From Shimwellia blattae DSM 4481 = NBRC 105725 (GTDB lineage: Bacteria; Pseudomonadota; Gammaproteobacteria; Enterobacterales; Enterobacteriaceae): a DNA stretch of 64,000 nt. Every line of letters starts with the position of its first letter. Position 1 is the stretch's first letter. A model generated the notes under the pieces. The model searched no databases, was not told the DNA's origin, and saw nothing but the letters and a program-made list of their open reading frames with translations. Below, piece after piece: positions 19,174 through 29,337 of this stretch. The position numbers and the translations under genes were made by a program. The stretch spans positions 1,364,001 through 1,428,000 of the forward strand of contig NC_017910.1 in assembly GCF_000262305.1 (NCBI RefSeq). Direction: 5' to 3'.

Positions 19174-20763
19174 TCAGAGCGGGTTGAGTAACCGCCGGGT
19201 ATATTCCGCCTGGGGGGCGGCGAACACACGCGCACACTCTCCCTGTTCCACCACTTCGCCCTTGCGCAGGACCACCACCTGGTGGCACAAAGAGCGGACC
19301 ACCTGCAGATCGTGACTGATAAAAATATAAGCCAGCCGGTGTGTACGCTGGAGCGATTTCAGCAGTTGCAGGATCTGCGCCTGCACTGAGCGATCCAGTG
19401 ACGATGTGGGCTCATCCAGAATAATCAGCTGAGGCTCTAAAATCAGCGCTCTGGCAATGGCGATACGCTGGCGCTGGCCCCCGGAAAACTCCGCCGGGTA
19501 GCGGTGGCGGGTTTGTGGATCCAGCCCCACCTCATTCATGGCGCTAATGACCCGCGCCTCCCGCTGTGCGGCACTCAGCGCCGGCTGATGCACCCGTAAC
19601 CCTTCTTCAATAATCTGTAAGACATCAAGCCGCGGGTTGAGTGATGAGTTCGGATCCTGAAACACCACCTGGATGCGCGGGCGTACCGGCAGCATCTGCT
19701 TGCGCCCCCAGTCGCTGATCGGCATACCGTCGAAGGTCATTTTCCCGAGAGACGGAATTAAGCGCAGCAGCGCAAGGCCGGTGGTGCTCTTACCGGATCC
19801 GGATTCCCCCACCAGACCCAGCGACTCTCCCGGGCGCAGCGTAAAACTCAGCTGCCGGAGGCCGTAGTGGTAACCCTGAATACGTTTAAGTAATCCCCGC
19901 CGGACGGCAAAGCGCACCTGGAGATCTGCCACTTCCAGTAGCGGCGGCGTACCGGCAGGCAGCGGATTGGGCTCGCCGGTGGGCTCGGCGGCGATCAGCT
20001 TGCGGGTCCAGGGGTGCTGCGGGGCGCTGAATAACTGCGCGCAGCTGTTGTGCTCAATACAGCGGCCCTGGCGCATCACGGCCACATTGTCCGCCAGGCG
20101 TTTTACCAGGTTCAGGTTGTGGGTAATAAACAGCAGCCCCATATTGAGCTCCTGTTTCAGCTCCGCCAGCAGGCGCAGGATCTGGGCCTGTACCGCCACA
20201 TCCAGAGCGGTGGTGGGCTCGTCGGCAATCAGCAGCTCCGGGCGGGTGAGCAGCGCCATGGCGATCATCACCCGCTGGCGCTCACCGCCGGATAACTGGT
20301 GCGGGTAATCCGCCAGCCGCTGGCGGGCGTTGTGGATCCCCACCCGATCCAGGCAGTCGAGGATCTCGCCCCGGGCCGCCTCTTTACGCATGCCCCGGTG
20401 CAGGGACAGCACCTCATAAAGCTGCTTTTCCAGGGTGTGCAGCGGGTTGAGCGAGACCATCGGCTCCTGGAAGATCATGGCGATTTTATTCCCGCGGATC
20501 TGGCGCAGGATCTTCTCCGGCGCCCGCAGCAGCGGCTGGTCGCGGTAGTAAATCTCCCCGCCCGGGTAGCAGGCGGGCGGCTCCGGTAACAGGCGCAAAA
20601 CGGACAAGGCGGTAACGCTTTTCCCGGAGCCGGATTCGCCCACCAGCGCCAGGGTCTCCCCGGCATCGACCTGGAGCGACACCTCATTCACCACCTGGTG
20701 CAGCTGCCCGGCCTGGCGAAAAGCGACAGATAACTGATCGATACGTAGCAGGGGGGCGGTCAT
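19174..20763 (-). CDS. yejF: YejF, double ATPase of the YejABEF peptide importer
   Basis: Energises uptake of oligopeptides, including microcin C in E. coli. 529 residues with two ABC domains. The first (~6-260) has [21 protein letters not shown] and [12 protein letters not shown]; the second (~285-525) has [21 protein letters not shown] and [12 protein letters not shown]. The ATG at 20763 gives the family start [11 protein letters not shown]; an upstream ATG at 20808 lies inside yejE. Last gene of yejABEF. Confidence 0.95.
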   Translation of the reverse strand: MTAPLLRIDQLSVAFRQAGQLHQVVNEVSLQVDAGETLALVGESGSGKSVTALSVLRLLPEPPACYPGGEIYYRDQPLLRAPEKILRQIRGNKIAMIFQEPMVSLNPLHTLEKQLYEVLSLHRGMRKEAARGEILDCLDRVGIHNARQRLADYPHQLSGGERQRVMIAMALLTRPELLIADEPTTALDVAVQAQILRLLAELKQELNMGLLFITHNLNLVKRLADNVAVMRQGRCIEHNSCAQLFSAPQHPWTRKLIAAEPTGEPNPLPAGTPPLLEVADLQVRFAVRRGLLKRIQGYHYGLRQLSFTLRPGESLGLVGESGSGKSTTGLALLRLIPSLGKMTFDGMPISDWGRKQMLPVRPRIQVVFQDPNSSLNPRLDVLQIIEEGLRVHQPALSAAQREARVISAMNEVGLDPQTRHRYPAEFSGGQRQRIAIARALILEPQLIILDEPTSSLDRSVQAQILQLLKSLQRTHRLAYIFISHDLQVVRSLCHQVVVLRKGEVVEQGECARVFAAPQAEYTRRLLNPL

Positions 20764-20764
20764 C

Positions 20765-21781
20765 TTAACGGCTCCTTGACGGGTCGAAGGCATCGCGCAC
20801 CGCCTCAAAAATAAAAATCAGCAGCGAGAGCAAAATCGCCAGGGTAAAGAAGGCGGCGATCCCAAGCCAGGGGGCCTGCAGGTTGTTTTTCCCCTGTAGC
20901 AGCAGCTCCCCGAGAGAGGGCGAGCCCAGCGGCATCCCGAAGCCGAGAAAATCCAGCGAGGTCAGCGTAGAGATAGATCCGCATAAAATAAACGGCAAAA
21001 AGGTGAGGGTGGCGACCATGGCGTTAGGCAGCATATGGCGCAGAATAATCACCCGGTCACTGACCCCCATAGCCTGTGCCGCGCGGATATAGTCAAAGTT
21101 ACGGGTGCGCAGAAATTCCGCGCGTACCACACCGACCAGCGACATCCAGCCAAACAGGGCGGTGATCCCCAGCAGCCACCAGAAACCGGGCTGAACAACG
21201 CTTGAGAGCAGAATAATCAGAAACAGTGTCGGCATGCCGGACCAGACCTCAATAAAGCGCTGCCCCCAGAGATCCAGCCTTCCCCCGTAGTAGCCCTGTA
21301 CCGCCCCGGCCATAACGCCCAGGACACTGGTGCATAATGTCAGCATCAGCCCGAACAGAATGGAGATGCGGGTGCCGTACAGAATGCGGGCCAGCACATC
21401 GCTGCCGTTTGCGTCGGTCCCCAGCCAGTTGGTGGCCGAAGGGGGGGAGGGGAACGGGCTCCGGGTGGCAAAATTGATGGTGTTATAGCTAAAGCGCACC
21501 GGCGCCCAGAGCACCCAGCCGTGCTGCTCCAGGCGCTGGCGCAGCCAGGGATCCTGGTAGTCTGCCCGGGTGGTGAGCGGGCCGCCGAAATCGCTCTCTG
21601 CGTACTGGGTGAATGCCGGGAAGTACCAGCGATCCTGGTAGTGCACCGCCAGGGGCCGGTCGTTGGCGATAAGCTCAGAAAACAGGCTCAGCACAAACAG
21701 GGTGGCAAAAATCCACAGGGACCAGTACCCCCGGCGGTTATGGCGAAATCTGGCCCAGCGGGCCTGGTTTACCGGGCTCAT
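20765..21781 (-). CDS. yejE: YejE, permease of the YejABEF importer
   Basis: 338-residue inner-membrane permease with six predicted helices: one at ~20-40, a ~100-residue periplasmic stretch, then five. It has the binding-protein-dependent transport EAA region ([26 protein letters not shown]). One base separates its stop from the yejF ATG, and its own start overlaps the yejB stop (ATGA). Confidence 0.95.
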   Translation of the reverse strand: MSPVNQARWARFRHNRRGYWSLWIFATLFVLSLFSELIANDRPLAVHYQDRWYFPAFTQYAESDFGGPLTTRADYQDPWLRQRLEQHGWVLWAPVRFSYNTINFATRSPFPSPPSATNWLGTDANGSDVLARILYGTRISILFGLMLTLCTSVLGVMAGAVQGYYGGRLDLWGQRFIEVWSGMPTLFLIILLSSVVQPGFWWLLGITALFGWMSLVGVVRAEFLRTRNFDYIRAAQAMGVSDRVIILRHMLPNAMVATLTFLPFILCGSISTLTSLDFLGFGMPLGSPSLGELLLQGKNNLQAPWLGIAAFFTLAILLSLLIFIFEAVRDAFDPSRSR

Positions 21782-22875
21782 CCGCGCCTCTCAAAGTCAA
21801 TACGGGGATCAACCAGGGTGTAGGTGAGATCGCTGAGAATATTCATCAGTAAGCCAATCAGGGTGAAAATATACAGGGTGCCGAAGATAACCGGGTAGTC
21901 CCGGGAGATGGTCGCCTCATAGCCCAGCAGCCCCAGGCCATTAAGGGAGAACATCACCTCAATCAGCAGCGAGCCGGTAAAAAACATGCTGATAAAGGTG
22001 GCGGGAAACCCGGCGATAACCAGCAGCATGGCGTTGCGAAACACGTGGCGCCAGAGGATCTGCTGTTCATCCAGCCCTTTGGCCCGGGCGGTGACCACAT
22101 ACTGCTTGCGAATCTCATCCATAAAGGCGTTTTTCGTCAGCATGGTCAGGGTCGCGAAACCGCTAATCACCGTTGCCAGCACCGGCAGGGTAATGTGCCA
22201 CAGATAATCGGTGATTTTCTGATACCAGGGCAGGGTGTCAAAATTGGCCGAGACCAGACCGCGCAGCGGGAACCAGTCCAGGTAATTTCCCCCGGCAAAC
22301 AGCACAATCATCAGAATGGCGAACAAAAACGCCGGGATAGCATAGCCGATAATAATCGCCGTGCTGCTCCAGATATCAAAGGCACTGCCGCTGGAGACGG
22401 CTTTGCGGATCCCAAGGGGTATCGAGACCAGATAGATAATCAGGGTGCTCCACAGCCCCAGAGAGGCGGAGACCGGCAGACTGTCGCCTATCAGGTGCAG
22501 CACAGAGGCGCTGCGAAACAGACTGTTGCCGAAGTCAAAGCGCAGATAGTCCCCGAGCATGGTGAAATAGCGCTCGTGCAGCGGTTTATCAAAACCGTAG
22601 CGGCGGGTGATTTCGGCGATCACTTCCGGATCCAGCCCCCGGGCGCCCCGGTACTGACTGTCGCCGATATTGCCCACCCCGGTAGTGGCGTGGCCGGCTC
22701 CGGCCATATCGCTGCCGGTGCCGGGAATGCCGCTGGTGTGGCCGAACTGTATGGCGGCAATGGCCTGGTCCACCGGGCCACCGGGAGCAATCTGAACGAT
22801 AAAAAAGTTAATGGTAATAATGGCCCACAGGGTGGGGATAATCAGCAGCAGGCGCCGCAGTAAATAACTTGCCAT
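21778..22875 (-). CDS. yejB: YejB, permease of the YejABEF importer
   Basis: 365-residue permease (364 in E. coli). N-terminal helix [19 protein letters not shown] is typical of DppB/OppB-type permeases, and the EAA loop reads [23 protein letters not shown]. Residues ~45-75 contain a Gly-rich periplasmic insert. Overlaps yejE by 4 nt and starts 9 nt after yejA. Confidence 0.95.
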   Translation of the reverse strand: MASYLLRRLLLIIPTLWAIITINFFIVQIAPGGPVDQAIAAIQFGHTSGIPGTGSDMAGAGHATTGVGNIGDSQYRGARGLDPEVIAEITRRYGFDKPLHERYFTMLGDYLRFDFGNSLFRSASVLHLIGDSLPVSASLGLWSTLIIYLVSIPLGIRKAVSSGSAFDIWSSTAIIIGYAIPAFLFAILMIVLFAGGNYLDWFPLRGLVSANFDTLPWYQKITDYLWHITLPVLATVISGFATLTMLTKNAFMDEIRKQYVVTARAKGLDEQQILWRHVFRNAMLLVIAGFPATFISMFFTGSLLIEVMFSLNGLGLLGYEATISRDYPVIFGTLYIFTLIGLLMNILSDLTYTLVDPRIDFERRG

Positions 22876-22884
22876 CCTTGTCCC

Positions 22885-24693
22885 TTAACGTCGCGCAGCG
22901 GGCAGATGCCGGGCTTTGTTGATGTCGTACCACCAGTTGTCGAACCCCAGGGAGTATACCGGGCGCATGGTCGGGCGGGAGAATTTATCCCACCAGGCCA
23001 GATGGTCAGAAGCCACATACCACATGGGCAGCATATACTGGTTCCAGGTCAGCACCCGGTCCAGCGCGCGCCCCAGCGTCAGCAGTTGTTGTTTATCCCC
23101 CTGGTGGCGGATTATCTGCCCTATCAGGCTGTCCACCACCGGATCCCGGACCCCGGGCGCGTTCCAGGTGGAATCCACATACGCAGAGGCCCAGAGGATC
23201 TGTAAATCTGAGCTGGGCCAGGGGCTGGCACTGTAAACCACGGGGGTCATATCGTAGTCCCGGCTGCGGCGGCGGTTGGTGAACTGGGAGTTATCGACCT
23301 GGCGCACCTCCATGGTTATTCCCAGGCGCTCTAAATTGTGCCGGAAGGGGAGCACCCACTGGTTATTACCGGCGCTGCTGAGCAGCAGCTCGAAGCGCAG
23401 TGGCTTGCCGGTGTGGGTGTTCACCAGTTGTTGATCTTTCAGCTCCCAGCCTGCCTGCCTGAGCAGCTCCAGGGCTTTCATCAGGTTATTCCGGTCAAAG
23501 CCATCCCCGCGGGAGAGCGGCGGTTGCCAGATGTGGGTAAACACCCCGGCGGGAAGCTGCGCTTTCCACGGGGCCAGCAGGATAAGCTCCGCCGCGTCCG
23601 GGTAGTCGCGGGCGGCGTATTCCGTATTCTGGAAATAGCTGTCTACCCGCTTGTAGCCGCCATAAAACAGGGCTTTGTTCATCCATTCAAAATCAAAGGC
23701 CAGGCTGATGGCCTCCCGTACCCGGCGGTCGGCGAATACCGGGCGCTGGATATTAAACGCCAGCCAGCGGGTATCCTGTGCGGAGGTATTGGGCTGATCC
23801 TCTTTGACGATATAACCGGCGGTGAAGTTTTTGCCGCTGTAGCGGGTGGCCCAGTTTTTGGCGCTGCTTTCGCTGCGAAAGTCGAAGGCGCCCGCTTTGA
23901 ACGCCTCAAAGGCGACGTTATCGTCCAGATAATAGTCGTAGCGGATGGTGTCAAAATTCCAGCGCCCCCGGTTCACCGGCAGGCTGGCGGCCCAGTAGTC
24001 TTTTACCCGGCTGTAGGTCACATACTGGCCCATGCGCCAGTCGCTGATACGGTAGGGGCCACCTGCCAGCGGCGGGCGGGAGAGCGGATCGCTGAGTTTA
24101 TGATCCTGCCAGAATGCCTGCGGCAGGATGGGTAGCGTCAGCAGGCCGAGGATGCGCTCTTTTGCCGGGGTGGCAAGCTCAATGCGCACCGTTAACCGGG
24201 AGATGGCCTTCACGCTGGCGCCTTTATAAACCAGGCGGAACTGGGGCACACCCTCGGTCATAAATTTACTGAAGGTGAAGGCCACATCGCTGGCGGTTAC
24301 CGGTGAGCCGTCGTGAAAGCGCGCCCGGGGGTTAATGTCTATCTCCATCCAGGCGAAGTTGTCCGGGTAGCGGGCCCGCTCGGCCACCAGCGGGTAATAG
24401 CTGCCGGGCTCGTCGTCAGAGGTGGTAAACAGCGTGTCGTAGAGCGCGTCGCTCCGGACAGCCGGGTTACCGCGCAGGGCGTAGCGGTTAAAGTTATCAA
24501 AGGTGCCAATGGCGGAGAGGGTAACATCCCCCCCTTTGGGGGCGGCGGGATTCACATAATCAAAATGGCTGAAATTAGTGGCGTATTTTGGCTCGCCGAG
24601 CACGGCAAATGCGTAACCTTCGTTGATTTGTGTCGCCCCCGCCGGAATGCTGAGCAGGCATAACAGGGCGATGTAAAACAGGCGAGTGAGCAT
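22885..24693 (-). CDS. yejA: YejA, periplasmic binding protein of the YejABEF importer
   Basis: 602-residue extracytoplasmic solute-binding protein family 5 member that delivers peptides to YejBE. Signal peptide 1-~20 (hydrophobic LFYIALLCLLSIP, Ala-Gly-Ala end). Family marks: FSHFDYVNPAAPKGG, RARFHDGSPVTASDVAFTF and LAFNIQRPVFADRRVREAIS. First gene of the leftward yejABEF operon; pdeN ends 51 nt upstream, and no terminator is seen between, so read-through is possible. Confidence 0.95.
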   Translation of the reverse strand: MLTRLFYIALLCLLSIPAGATQINEGYAFAVLGEPKYATNFSHFDYVNPAAPKGGDVTLSAIGTFDNFNRYALRGNPAVRSDALYDTLFTTSDDEPGSYYPLVAERARYPDNFAWMEIDINPRARFHDGSPVTASDVAFTFSKFMTEGVPQFRLVYKGASVKAISRLTVRIELATPAKERILGLLTLPILPQAFWQDHKLSDPLSRPPLAGGPYRISDWRMGQYVTYSRVKDYWAASLPVNRGRWNFDTIRYDYYLDDNVAFEAFKAGAFDFRSESSAKNWATRYSGKNFTAGYIVKEDQPNTSAQDTRWLAFNIQRPVFADRRVREAISLAFDFEWMNKALFYGGYKRVDSYFQNTEYAARDYPDAAELILLAPWKAQLPAGVFTHIWQPPLSRGDGFDRNNLMKALELLRQAGWELKDQQLVNTHTGKPLRFELLLSSAGNNQWVLPFRHNLERLGITMEVRQVDNSQFTNRRRSRDYDMTPVVYSASPWPSSDLQILWASAYVDSTWNAPGVRDPVVDSLIGQIIRHQGDKQQLLTLGRALDRVLTWNQYMLPMWYVASDHLAWWDKFSRPTMRPVYSLGFDNWWYDINKARHLPAARR

Positions 24694-24744
24694 CTGCGGC
24701 AGGTATCCTTATACAATGATAATCAATGCGTACCGGTAGAGCGG

Positions 24745-26301
24745 CTAGGGCTGAACAGGCGGGGTATACTGGCTGTACCACGCGGTCAGCGCTTCTGCGC
24801 TCAGTCCCGGGCTGTAATAATATCCCTGCAGGTAGTTGATTCCCTGATCAATTAACCACCGGGCCTGTTGCCGGGTTTCAACACCTTCGGCAACGGTGGC
24901 CATATGCAGGCGCCGGGCCAGGGTGAGCACCGTATCCAGTACCGGTGTGGTTACTGTATCTGTTCCGATAGCGCTGATAAAGCCGCGATCTATCTTCAGG
25001 TAGTCCATTTTAAAGCGCTGTAAATAGATAAGTGCGCTGTGCCCGGTGCCGAAGTCGTCAATGGCGATTTCAAACCCCTGCTGGTGCAGCCACTCAAACA
25101 GCGGCAGCGCCTGGGCTTCATTAAGCATGGTGCGCTCGGTTATCTCAAACACTATCTGAAAAGCCCCCGGTGGCAGGGCCCGGGAAAAGGCCAGAATATC
25201 TTTTTTGAAATCCGCAGAGTGTAAATGGCCCGGGGCAAGGTTGATGCCCACCTTGCCCCCGCGTGGCAGTATCGTTTTCAGGGTGTCTGCGTCAGCAAGG
25301 ATCAGCGAAAACAGGTGCCGGGTCAGCGGGGCGATAAGCTGCTGCGCCTCTGCGTAGCTGATGAACACATCCGGGGAGATCATGCCGTTTACCGGGTGTT
25401 TCCAGCGCAGCAGCACTTCAATGCCGTGCATTTTCTGGTCGTCTGCGCTCATGACCGGCTGGTAGACGGTGAAAAACTGCTCCCGGCGGATACCGGACAT
25501 AATATCCAGCCCGGTCCGGGTGCGGCTGTTAAAGAACCACATGGTCAGCAGGCCGAAAATCGCCCCGCCAAACAGGCCGAACAGAATCGCCAGCTGGATA
25601 TCCTCCCGGGGCCAGCGGGTGCCGTAAATCCGGATCTCCACCGGTAACCCGTGCAGGCGAGAGGCGCGAATCTCGCGCAGCGCCAGCTCATCTTCCGTCA
25701 TCATGCGGCGGGAGAAGGTCGACAATATTTTGCCGTGTATCACCAGCGCAATGCCGTAGACCTCCCGCTGTTGTGAGGTGTAGAGCAGGTAGGGGTTCAG
25801 GTTGATATTCATCGTGGTGAAGATCCCCCGGTGCAGATCGGTCGGGTGGCGGGACCAGAGCACCACCGTTGGCCGGTTGGGCATCATCGGGGTGCCGGTG
25901 ACAATATCGGCGTTAACCGGCTGGGTGAGATCAAGCCCCGGAGCCACCCGGGAGATGCTGACATGAATCTCCCCCGTGGCCGACGAGCACCAGGCAACGC
26001 CGTCGGTGACCAGGGTCAGTGCCCGGATACTGGTGCTGAAGGCGGCGCTGGTGGTCAGCTGGCGTGATGCCCGGGAGCAGGGGAGGGCTGTCAGGGGCTG
26101 GAGGGTGCTGTTGGTCTGTAAAATGGTGTTAAACAGATCGCCAATATAGCGGTTGACCCCGTGGCTCAGGGTATCCCAGTTTTCGGCGCGTTTATGGTAA
26201 AGGTAAAGGGCGGTTGCACCGCCAAAAAGCAGCGCGAAAAGTGTTCCCATTGTCAGGGATAGCAGGGCATTTTTTTTGCCGGTCGACAGTAACGGTAGCA
26301 A
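24745..26301 (-). CDS. pdeN: PdeN (Rtn) CSS-EAL cyclic-di-GMP phosphodiesterase
   Basis: Inner-membrane phosphodiesterase that degrades c-di-GMP. Two membrane helices (~15-35 and ~238-258) flank a periplasmic CSS domain with the CSS motif (WCSSATG, ~104). An EAL domain fills ~275-510, with EVLLRW in place of EAL, NLAP, EITER, DDFGTG and EGVE. In E. coli DsbA/DsbB keep the CSS cysteines oxidised and the enzyme off. The start is a TTG; it gives 518 residues, the E. coli length and aligned N-terminus. The first ATG is 17 codons later inside the first helix. Confidence 0.9.
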   Translation of the reverse strand: MLPLLSTGKKNALLSLTMGTLFALLFGGATALYLYHKRAENWDTLSHGVNRYIGDLFNTILQTNSTLQPLTALPCSRASRQLTTSAAFSTSIRALTLVTDGVAWCSSATGEIHVSISRVAPGLDLTQPVNADIVTGTPMMPNRPTVVLWSRHPTDLHRGIFTTMNINLNPYLLYTSQQREVYGIALVIHGKILSTFSRRMMTEDELALREIRASRLHGLPVEIRIYGTRWPREDIQLAILFGLFGGAIFGLLTMWFFNSRTRTGLDIMSGIRREQFFTVYQPVMSADDQKMHGIEVLLRWKHPVNGMISPDVFISYAEAQQLIAPLTRHLFSLILADADTLKTILPRGGKVGINLAPGHLHSADFKKDILAFSRALPPGAFQIVFEITERTMLNEAQALPLFEWLHQQGFEIAIDDFGTGHSALIYLQRFKMDYLKIDRGFISAIGTDTVTTPVLDTVLTLARRLHMATVAEGVETRQQARWLIDQGINYLQGYYYSPGLSAEALTAWYSQYTPPVQP

Positions 26302-26420
26302 GGAGTAACTCGGCCAGTATGGTTGTCACAGGGGCTTATCGGTACAGATGACTATAGTGTATCCTGGCTAAACCCGATACAGACGTTGCCGTCTGGTTGT
26401 ATTGTTCCGCCGGGAAACAA

Positions 26421-26444
26421 AAAACGCTGCCGGAGCAGCGTTTT
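26421..26444 (-). terminator. Terminator of mepS
   Basis: AAAACGCTGC (26421-26430), loop CGGA, GCAGCGTTTT (26435-26444). A's to the left give the T-tail in the leftward direction of mepS. Confidence 0.85.
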
Positions 26445-26487
26445 AGCAGATGTGCAGTTGCACCTGGATATCAAGGGGATGCCAGAT

Positions 26488-27054
26488 TTAACTGCGGCTC
26501 AGCACGCGGCGCGCTTCGTTATAGCGCTTGTTCCAGTAAGGCTCATCCAGACTGGAGATTCTGACTCCGCTGCTGGTAGACGCGTGTACAAACTGATTAT
26601 TGCCGATATAGATACCGACATGGCGCCCGGTAGAGCCGGCACGGAACAGAACCAGATCGCCGGTGCGCAGTTTGCTGCGTGAAACCGGTCTGCCGCTGTC
26701 TTGCTGCTCGCTGGTGGAGCGCGGTAAATCTAAGCCAAATTGTTCGCGGAAGGTGCGCTGAACAAACGCGGAGCAGTCAATACCGCGTTTAGTGCTGCCA
26801 CCCAGGCGGTAACGCACGCCTTTCCAGTCCGCATACTGGTCCATAAGCCGGGATTTGACATCCAGGTTACGCACCATGCTTTCAAATTCATCCTGAGAGG
26901 CTTGCAGTAAAAAACTGTCTTTTTGACCCACTGCATGCGTCTCAGAATGCACATTTGCTGTGTTTGTTGAACTACAGGCAGACAGCATAACTGCCACAGT
27001 AACTGCGGGGATTGCCCGCCAGATATATCTCAAAAATGGTTGAGACTTGACCAT
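26488..27054 (-). CDS. mepS: MepS (Spr) murein DD-endopeptidase, lipoprotein
   Basis: Outer-membrane NlpC/P60 endopeptidase that cuts D-Ala-mDAP cross-links so the sacculus can grow. 188 residues as in E. coli. The lipobox MLSAC places the lipid on Cys-27; the catalytic Cys-94 of GIDCSAF is residue 68 of the mature protein. His in GRHVGIYIG and HAS complete the catalytic set. In E. coli it is removed by NlpI-Prc. Monocistronic, with a terminator before pdeN. Confidence 0.96.
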   Translation of the reverse strand: MVKSQPFLRYIWRAIPAVTVAVMLSACSSTNTANVHSETHAVGQKDSFLLQASQDEFESMVRNLDVKSRLMDQYADWKGVRYRLGGSTKRGIDCSAFVQRTFREQFGLDLPRSTSEQQDSGRPVSRSKLRTGDLVLFRAGSTGRHVGIYIGNNQFVHASTSSGVRISSLDEPYWNKRYNEARRVLSRS

Positions 27055-27475
27055 ATTATTTTTTATCCCTTGATGTCCTTAACGACAAATATCGTTATGT
27101 AAATGCCAACCGCGAATGAGACTAAGATATTCGTATGCAGCGAGACAATTCCTGCCGGGCAGAAATGTGCATAACCGCACACTTTTTATTTGGCTGAAGG
27201 TCAGCCAGTCCGCAGGCCCCGGAGCACAAAACGGATTGAGATTACCCTAACAACTTATTCAAGGCGAGCGCTTTTGCGCGCTTTTTTATAAGAAAATGTG
27301 ATGTAAATAGACATAACCCGACAATGGTCAACAATTGTACTGATAACTGGCGCTACAGGTAACCTGTTCATTCTGTTGTGATTATTTATTATCAATCGTT
27401 ATGTAATTCAGAATGTGACAAAACGGCGCTGCCAGGGCCGGTGATTCGCCCGTCAGCAGGGTTAACTGTAGGTCA
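27055..27475. other. Intergenic region between mepS and lpxT with an orphan rightward hairpin
   Basis: 421 bp. It must carry the mepS promoter. On the plus strand GCGC (27268-27271), loop TTTT, GCGC (27276-27279) is followed by TTTTTT at 27282-27287. This has the form of an intrinsic terminator, but no plus-strand gene lies to its left for several kilobases. It could end a small RNA started within this region. No other element recognised. Confidence 0.4.
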
Positions 27476-28183
27476 TTAATGACGCGGCGGTAGTTTATAT
27501 TTCCCGGGTAATCGCTGATTAAACCAGCGAATAATTGCGTCGGAAAAGGGGGTCATTAACCACCAGGGAAGCCCGATGAGTGCCAGGGATAATGAGCCGA
27601 CAAACACATCTGAAAACCAGTGGGCGCCGCTCATCATCCGCGGCACAATAAATACCAGGAAAATAATCACCGCCACCGCGCAGGCTTTTTTGCCGAAATA
27701 ACGCAACATAAAGCCACAAAATATCAGCAGCATTAACCCGTGATCACCCGGGAAACTATCACGGGAGGAATCTTTGGTGGGAAAGTCCAGTAATTCGCTG
27801 ACCCGGTAAATATTATGGAAATAGAGGGTCGGGCTTGCCCGCTCAACGGGGATAACTTTGCCCAGCTGATTTAGCACCACGGCACACAGCAACATCACCA
27901 CACCGGTAATGAGTATCTGGCGCCGCCCCGGCGGGGTTGCCCTGAGCCAGTATGACAGCATCAGCAGCCCCATACATAACAGGGAGCAGAGATCAAACGC
28001 CCGGTTGTTGGTGATGGCCACAAACCACACAAACGGGCGGCTGTGGGCCAGCTGCTGGTTGAAAAAGTGAAAGATCCCCGCGTCAATGGCAAACCAGTAA
28101 CCGTGATTGAGCGGCAGGAACCAGGACAAAAACAGCCCGACACCAAGGATATTAAGTAAAAGAATTGCGGGAATACGAACCAT
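27476..28183 (-). CDS. lpxT: LpxT lipid A 1-diphosphate synthase
   Basis: Inner-membrane PAP2-superfamily enzyme that moves a phosphate from undecaprenyl diphosphate to lipid A, making the 1-diphosphate form. About 235 residues and six helices. PAP2 motifs are RASPT (in KVIPVERASP), SFPGDHG and GAHWFSDVFVG. The ATG at 28183 aligns best with E. coli LpxT; ATGs at 28189 and 28210 are in frame and none has a clear ribosome binding site. It follows yeiR after about 35 nt. Confidence 0.9.
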   Translation of the reverse strand: MVRIPAILLLNILGVGLFLSWFLPLNHGYWFAIDAGIFHFFNQQLAHSRPFVWFVAITNNRAFDLCSLLCMGLLMLSYWLRATPPGRRQILITGVVMLLCAVVLNQLGKVIPVERASPTLYFHNIYRVSELLDFPTKDSSRDSFPGDHGLMLLIFCGFMLRYFGKKACAVAVIIFLVFIVPRMMSGAHWFSDVFVGSLSLALIGLPWWLMTPFSDAIIRWFNQRLPGKYKLPPRH

Positions 28184-28218
28184 AATCATTAACAACAAAA
28201 AGCGGGCCACCGGCCCGG

Positions 28219-29196
28219 TTAGCTTAAACGAAGTTTCAACAATGAGGATTGCAGGGGATTCCAGTCGGTCTCCTGGCCGTTAATCGCTTCCACTCTGCTG
28301 TCCGGCGGGGCGGCATTCTGGGTTTCAATATGAAAATCCTCCCCCTGGCGGTTAATACGCACCAGCCCTTCCGGGATGCGCAGCACGCCTTTAATGCGGC
28401 CTACCGGGGCCTGGCGCGCCCACTCAAGCACGCCTACTGTGTCGAACACCGTGTCGCTGTCGAAAATCCAGCCGCAGGCGTAATACCCCTGGCCCTGGTT
28501 GACACTGCGCCGCCAGCGCTGGTGCTCCGGCAGGCTTAATGCGCCCAGCCCGCGCGGGGACGAATGGCTGTGCTGGTGAGCGGGGCTGTCGGGCAGCGTC
28601 CGGTCAGTGGCCCGGGGGGTATCCAGTAGCGCATTTTCAATGACCCCCCGGGTGGTGGCAACAACATGGCGCTGGTCGCGATGCGCACTGAGCCAGTCGG
28701 CCAGTGCCTGGCGGCTGGCGCTGTCTTCCCGGTCTGCTTTATTGGCGACGATAATATCGCAGGCGGCCAGCTGATCGCGGAAGTTGTCATCCTGGCGGAT
28801 ACGATCGTCGAGCAACTGGCGCGGATCGAGCAGGCACAGGGTGGCCCGCAGATCGATCCACGGCTGGTAAACCTCAGCGGTGAGCATATCGAGGATCTGC
28901 TTCGGGTGACCAAGGCCGGTGGGCTCGATCAGCAAACGGTCGGGTTTGACCTGGCGCAGCAGCGTGTTGAGGCCCACCTGCATTGGCAGGCCATTAACGC
29001 AGCACATACAGCCGCCGGGGATCTCTTTGAGCACTGCGCCGCTGTCTGCCAGCAGGGCTCCGTCGATCCCCACTTCGCCAAATTCGTTTACCAGTACCGC
29101 CCAGCGTTCATTTGCGGGTTTATTTGCCAGCAGGTGGAGAATGGTGGTGGTCTTGCCGCTACCGAGAAAACCGGTAATTAGGTTAGTTTTGGTCAC
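28219..29196 (-). CDS. yeiR: YeiR, COG0523 zinc-binding GTPase
   Basis: 325-residue P-loop metallochaperone-type GTPase (YeiR/ZNG1 group). Walker A GFLGSGKTT at 9-17, metal motif Cys-63/Cys-65/Cys-66 (GCMCC), NKAD-type base recognition VANKAD, then a linker with His (HQHSHSS) and the CobW C-terminal domain. E. coli YeiR binds zinc and hydrolyses GTP. Probably transcribed ahead of lpxT. Confidence 0.92.
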   Translation of the reverse strand: MTKTNLITGFLGSGKTTTILHLLANKPANERWAVLVNEFGEVGIDGALLADSGAVLKEIPGGCMCCVNGLPMQVGLNTLLRQVKPDRLLIEPTGLGHPKQILDMLTAEVYQPWIDLRATLCLLDPRQLLDDRIRQDDNFRDQLAACDIIVANKADREDSASRQALADWLSAHRDQRHVVATTRGVIENALLDTPRATDRTLPDSPAHQHSHSSPRGLGALSLPEHQRWRRSVNQGQGYYACGWIFDSDTVFDTVGVLEWARQAPVGRIKGVLRIPEGLVRINRQGEDFHIETQNAAPPDSRVEAINGQETDWNPLQSSLLKLRLS

Positions 29197-29337
29197 AAAT
29201 CCTCCGCGCCTGGTCAGTGATGTAAAAAATGAATGGCCGGAATTCTTAACCAGTTAACGGGCAGAAGCAAAATAAAAACGTGACATTTTTTTAACCGGCG
29301 GCAGCATAACCCCCGGAACGGGGGTTATGTCAGTGGC

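Noticed and set aside
22045..25647. Several long rightward open frames opposite yejB, yejA and pdeN
   Set aside because: They mirror strongly supported leftward genes in G+C-rich DNA, where antisense frames stay open by codon bias; no domains or ribosome sites.
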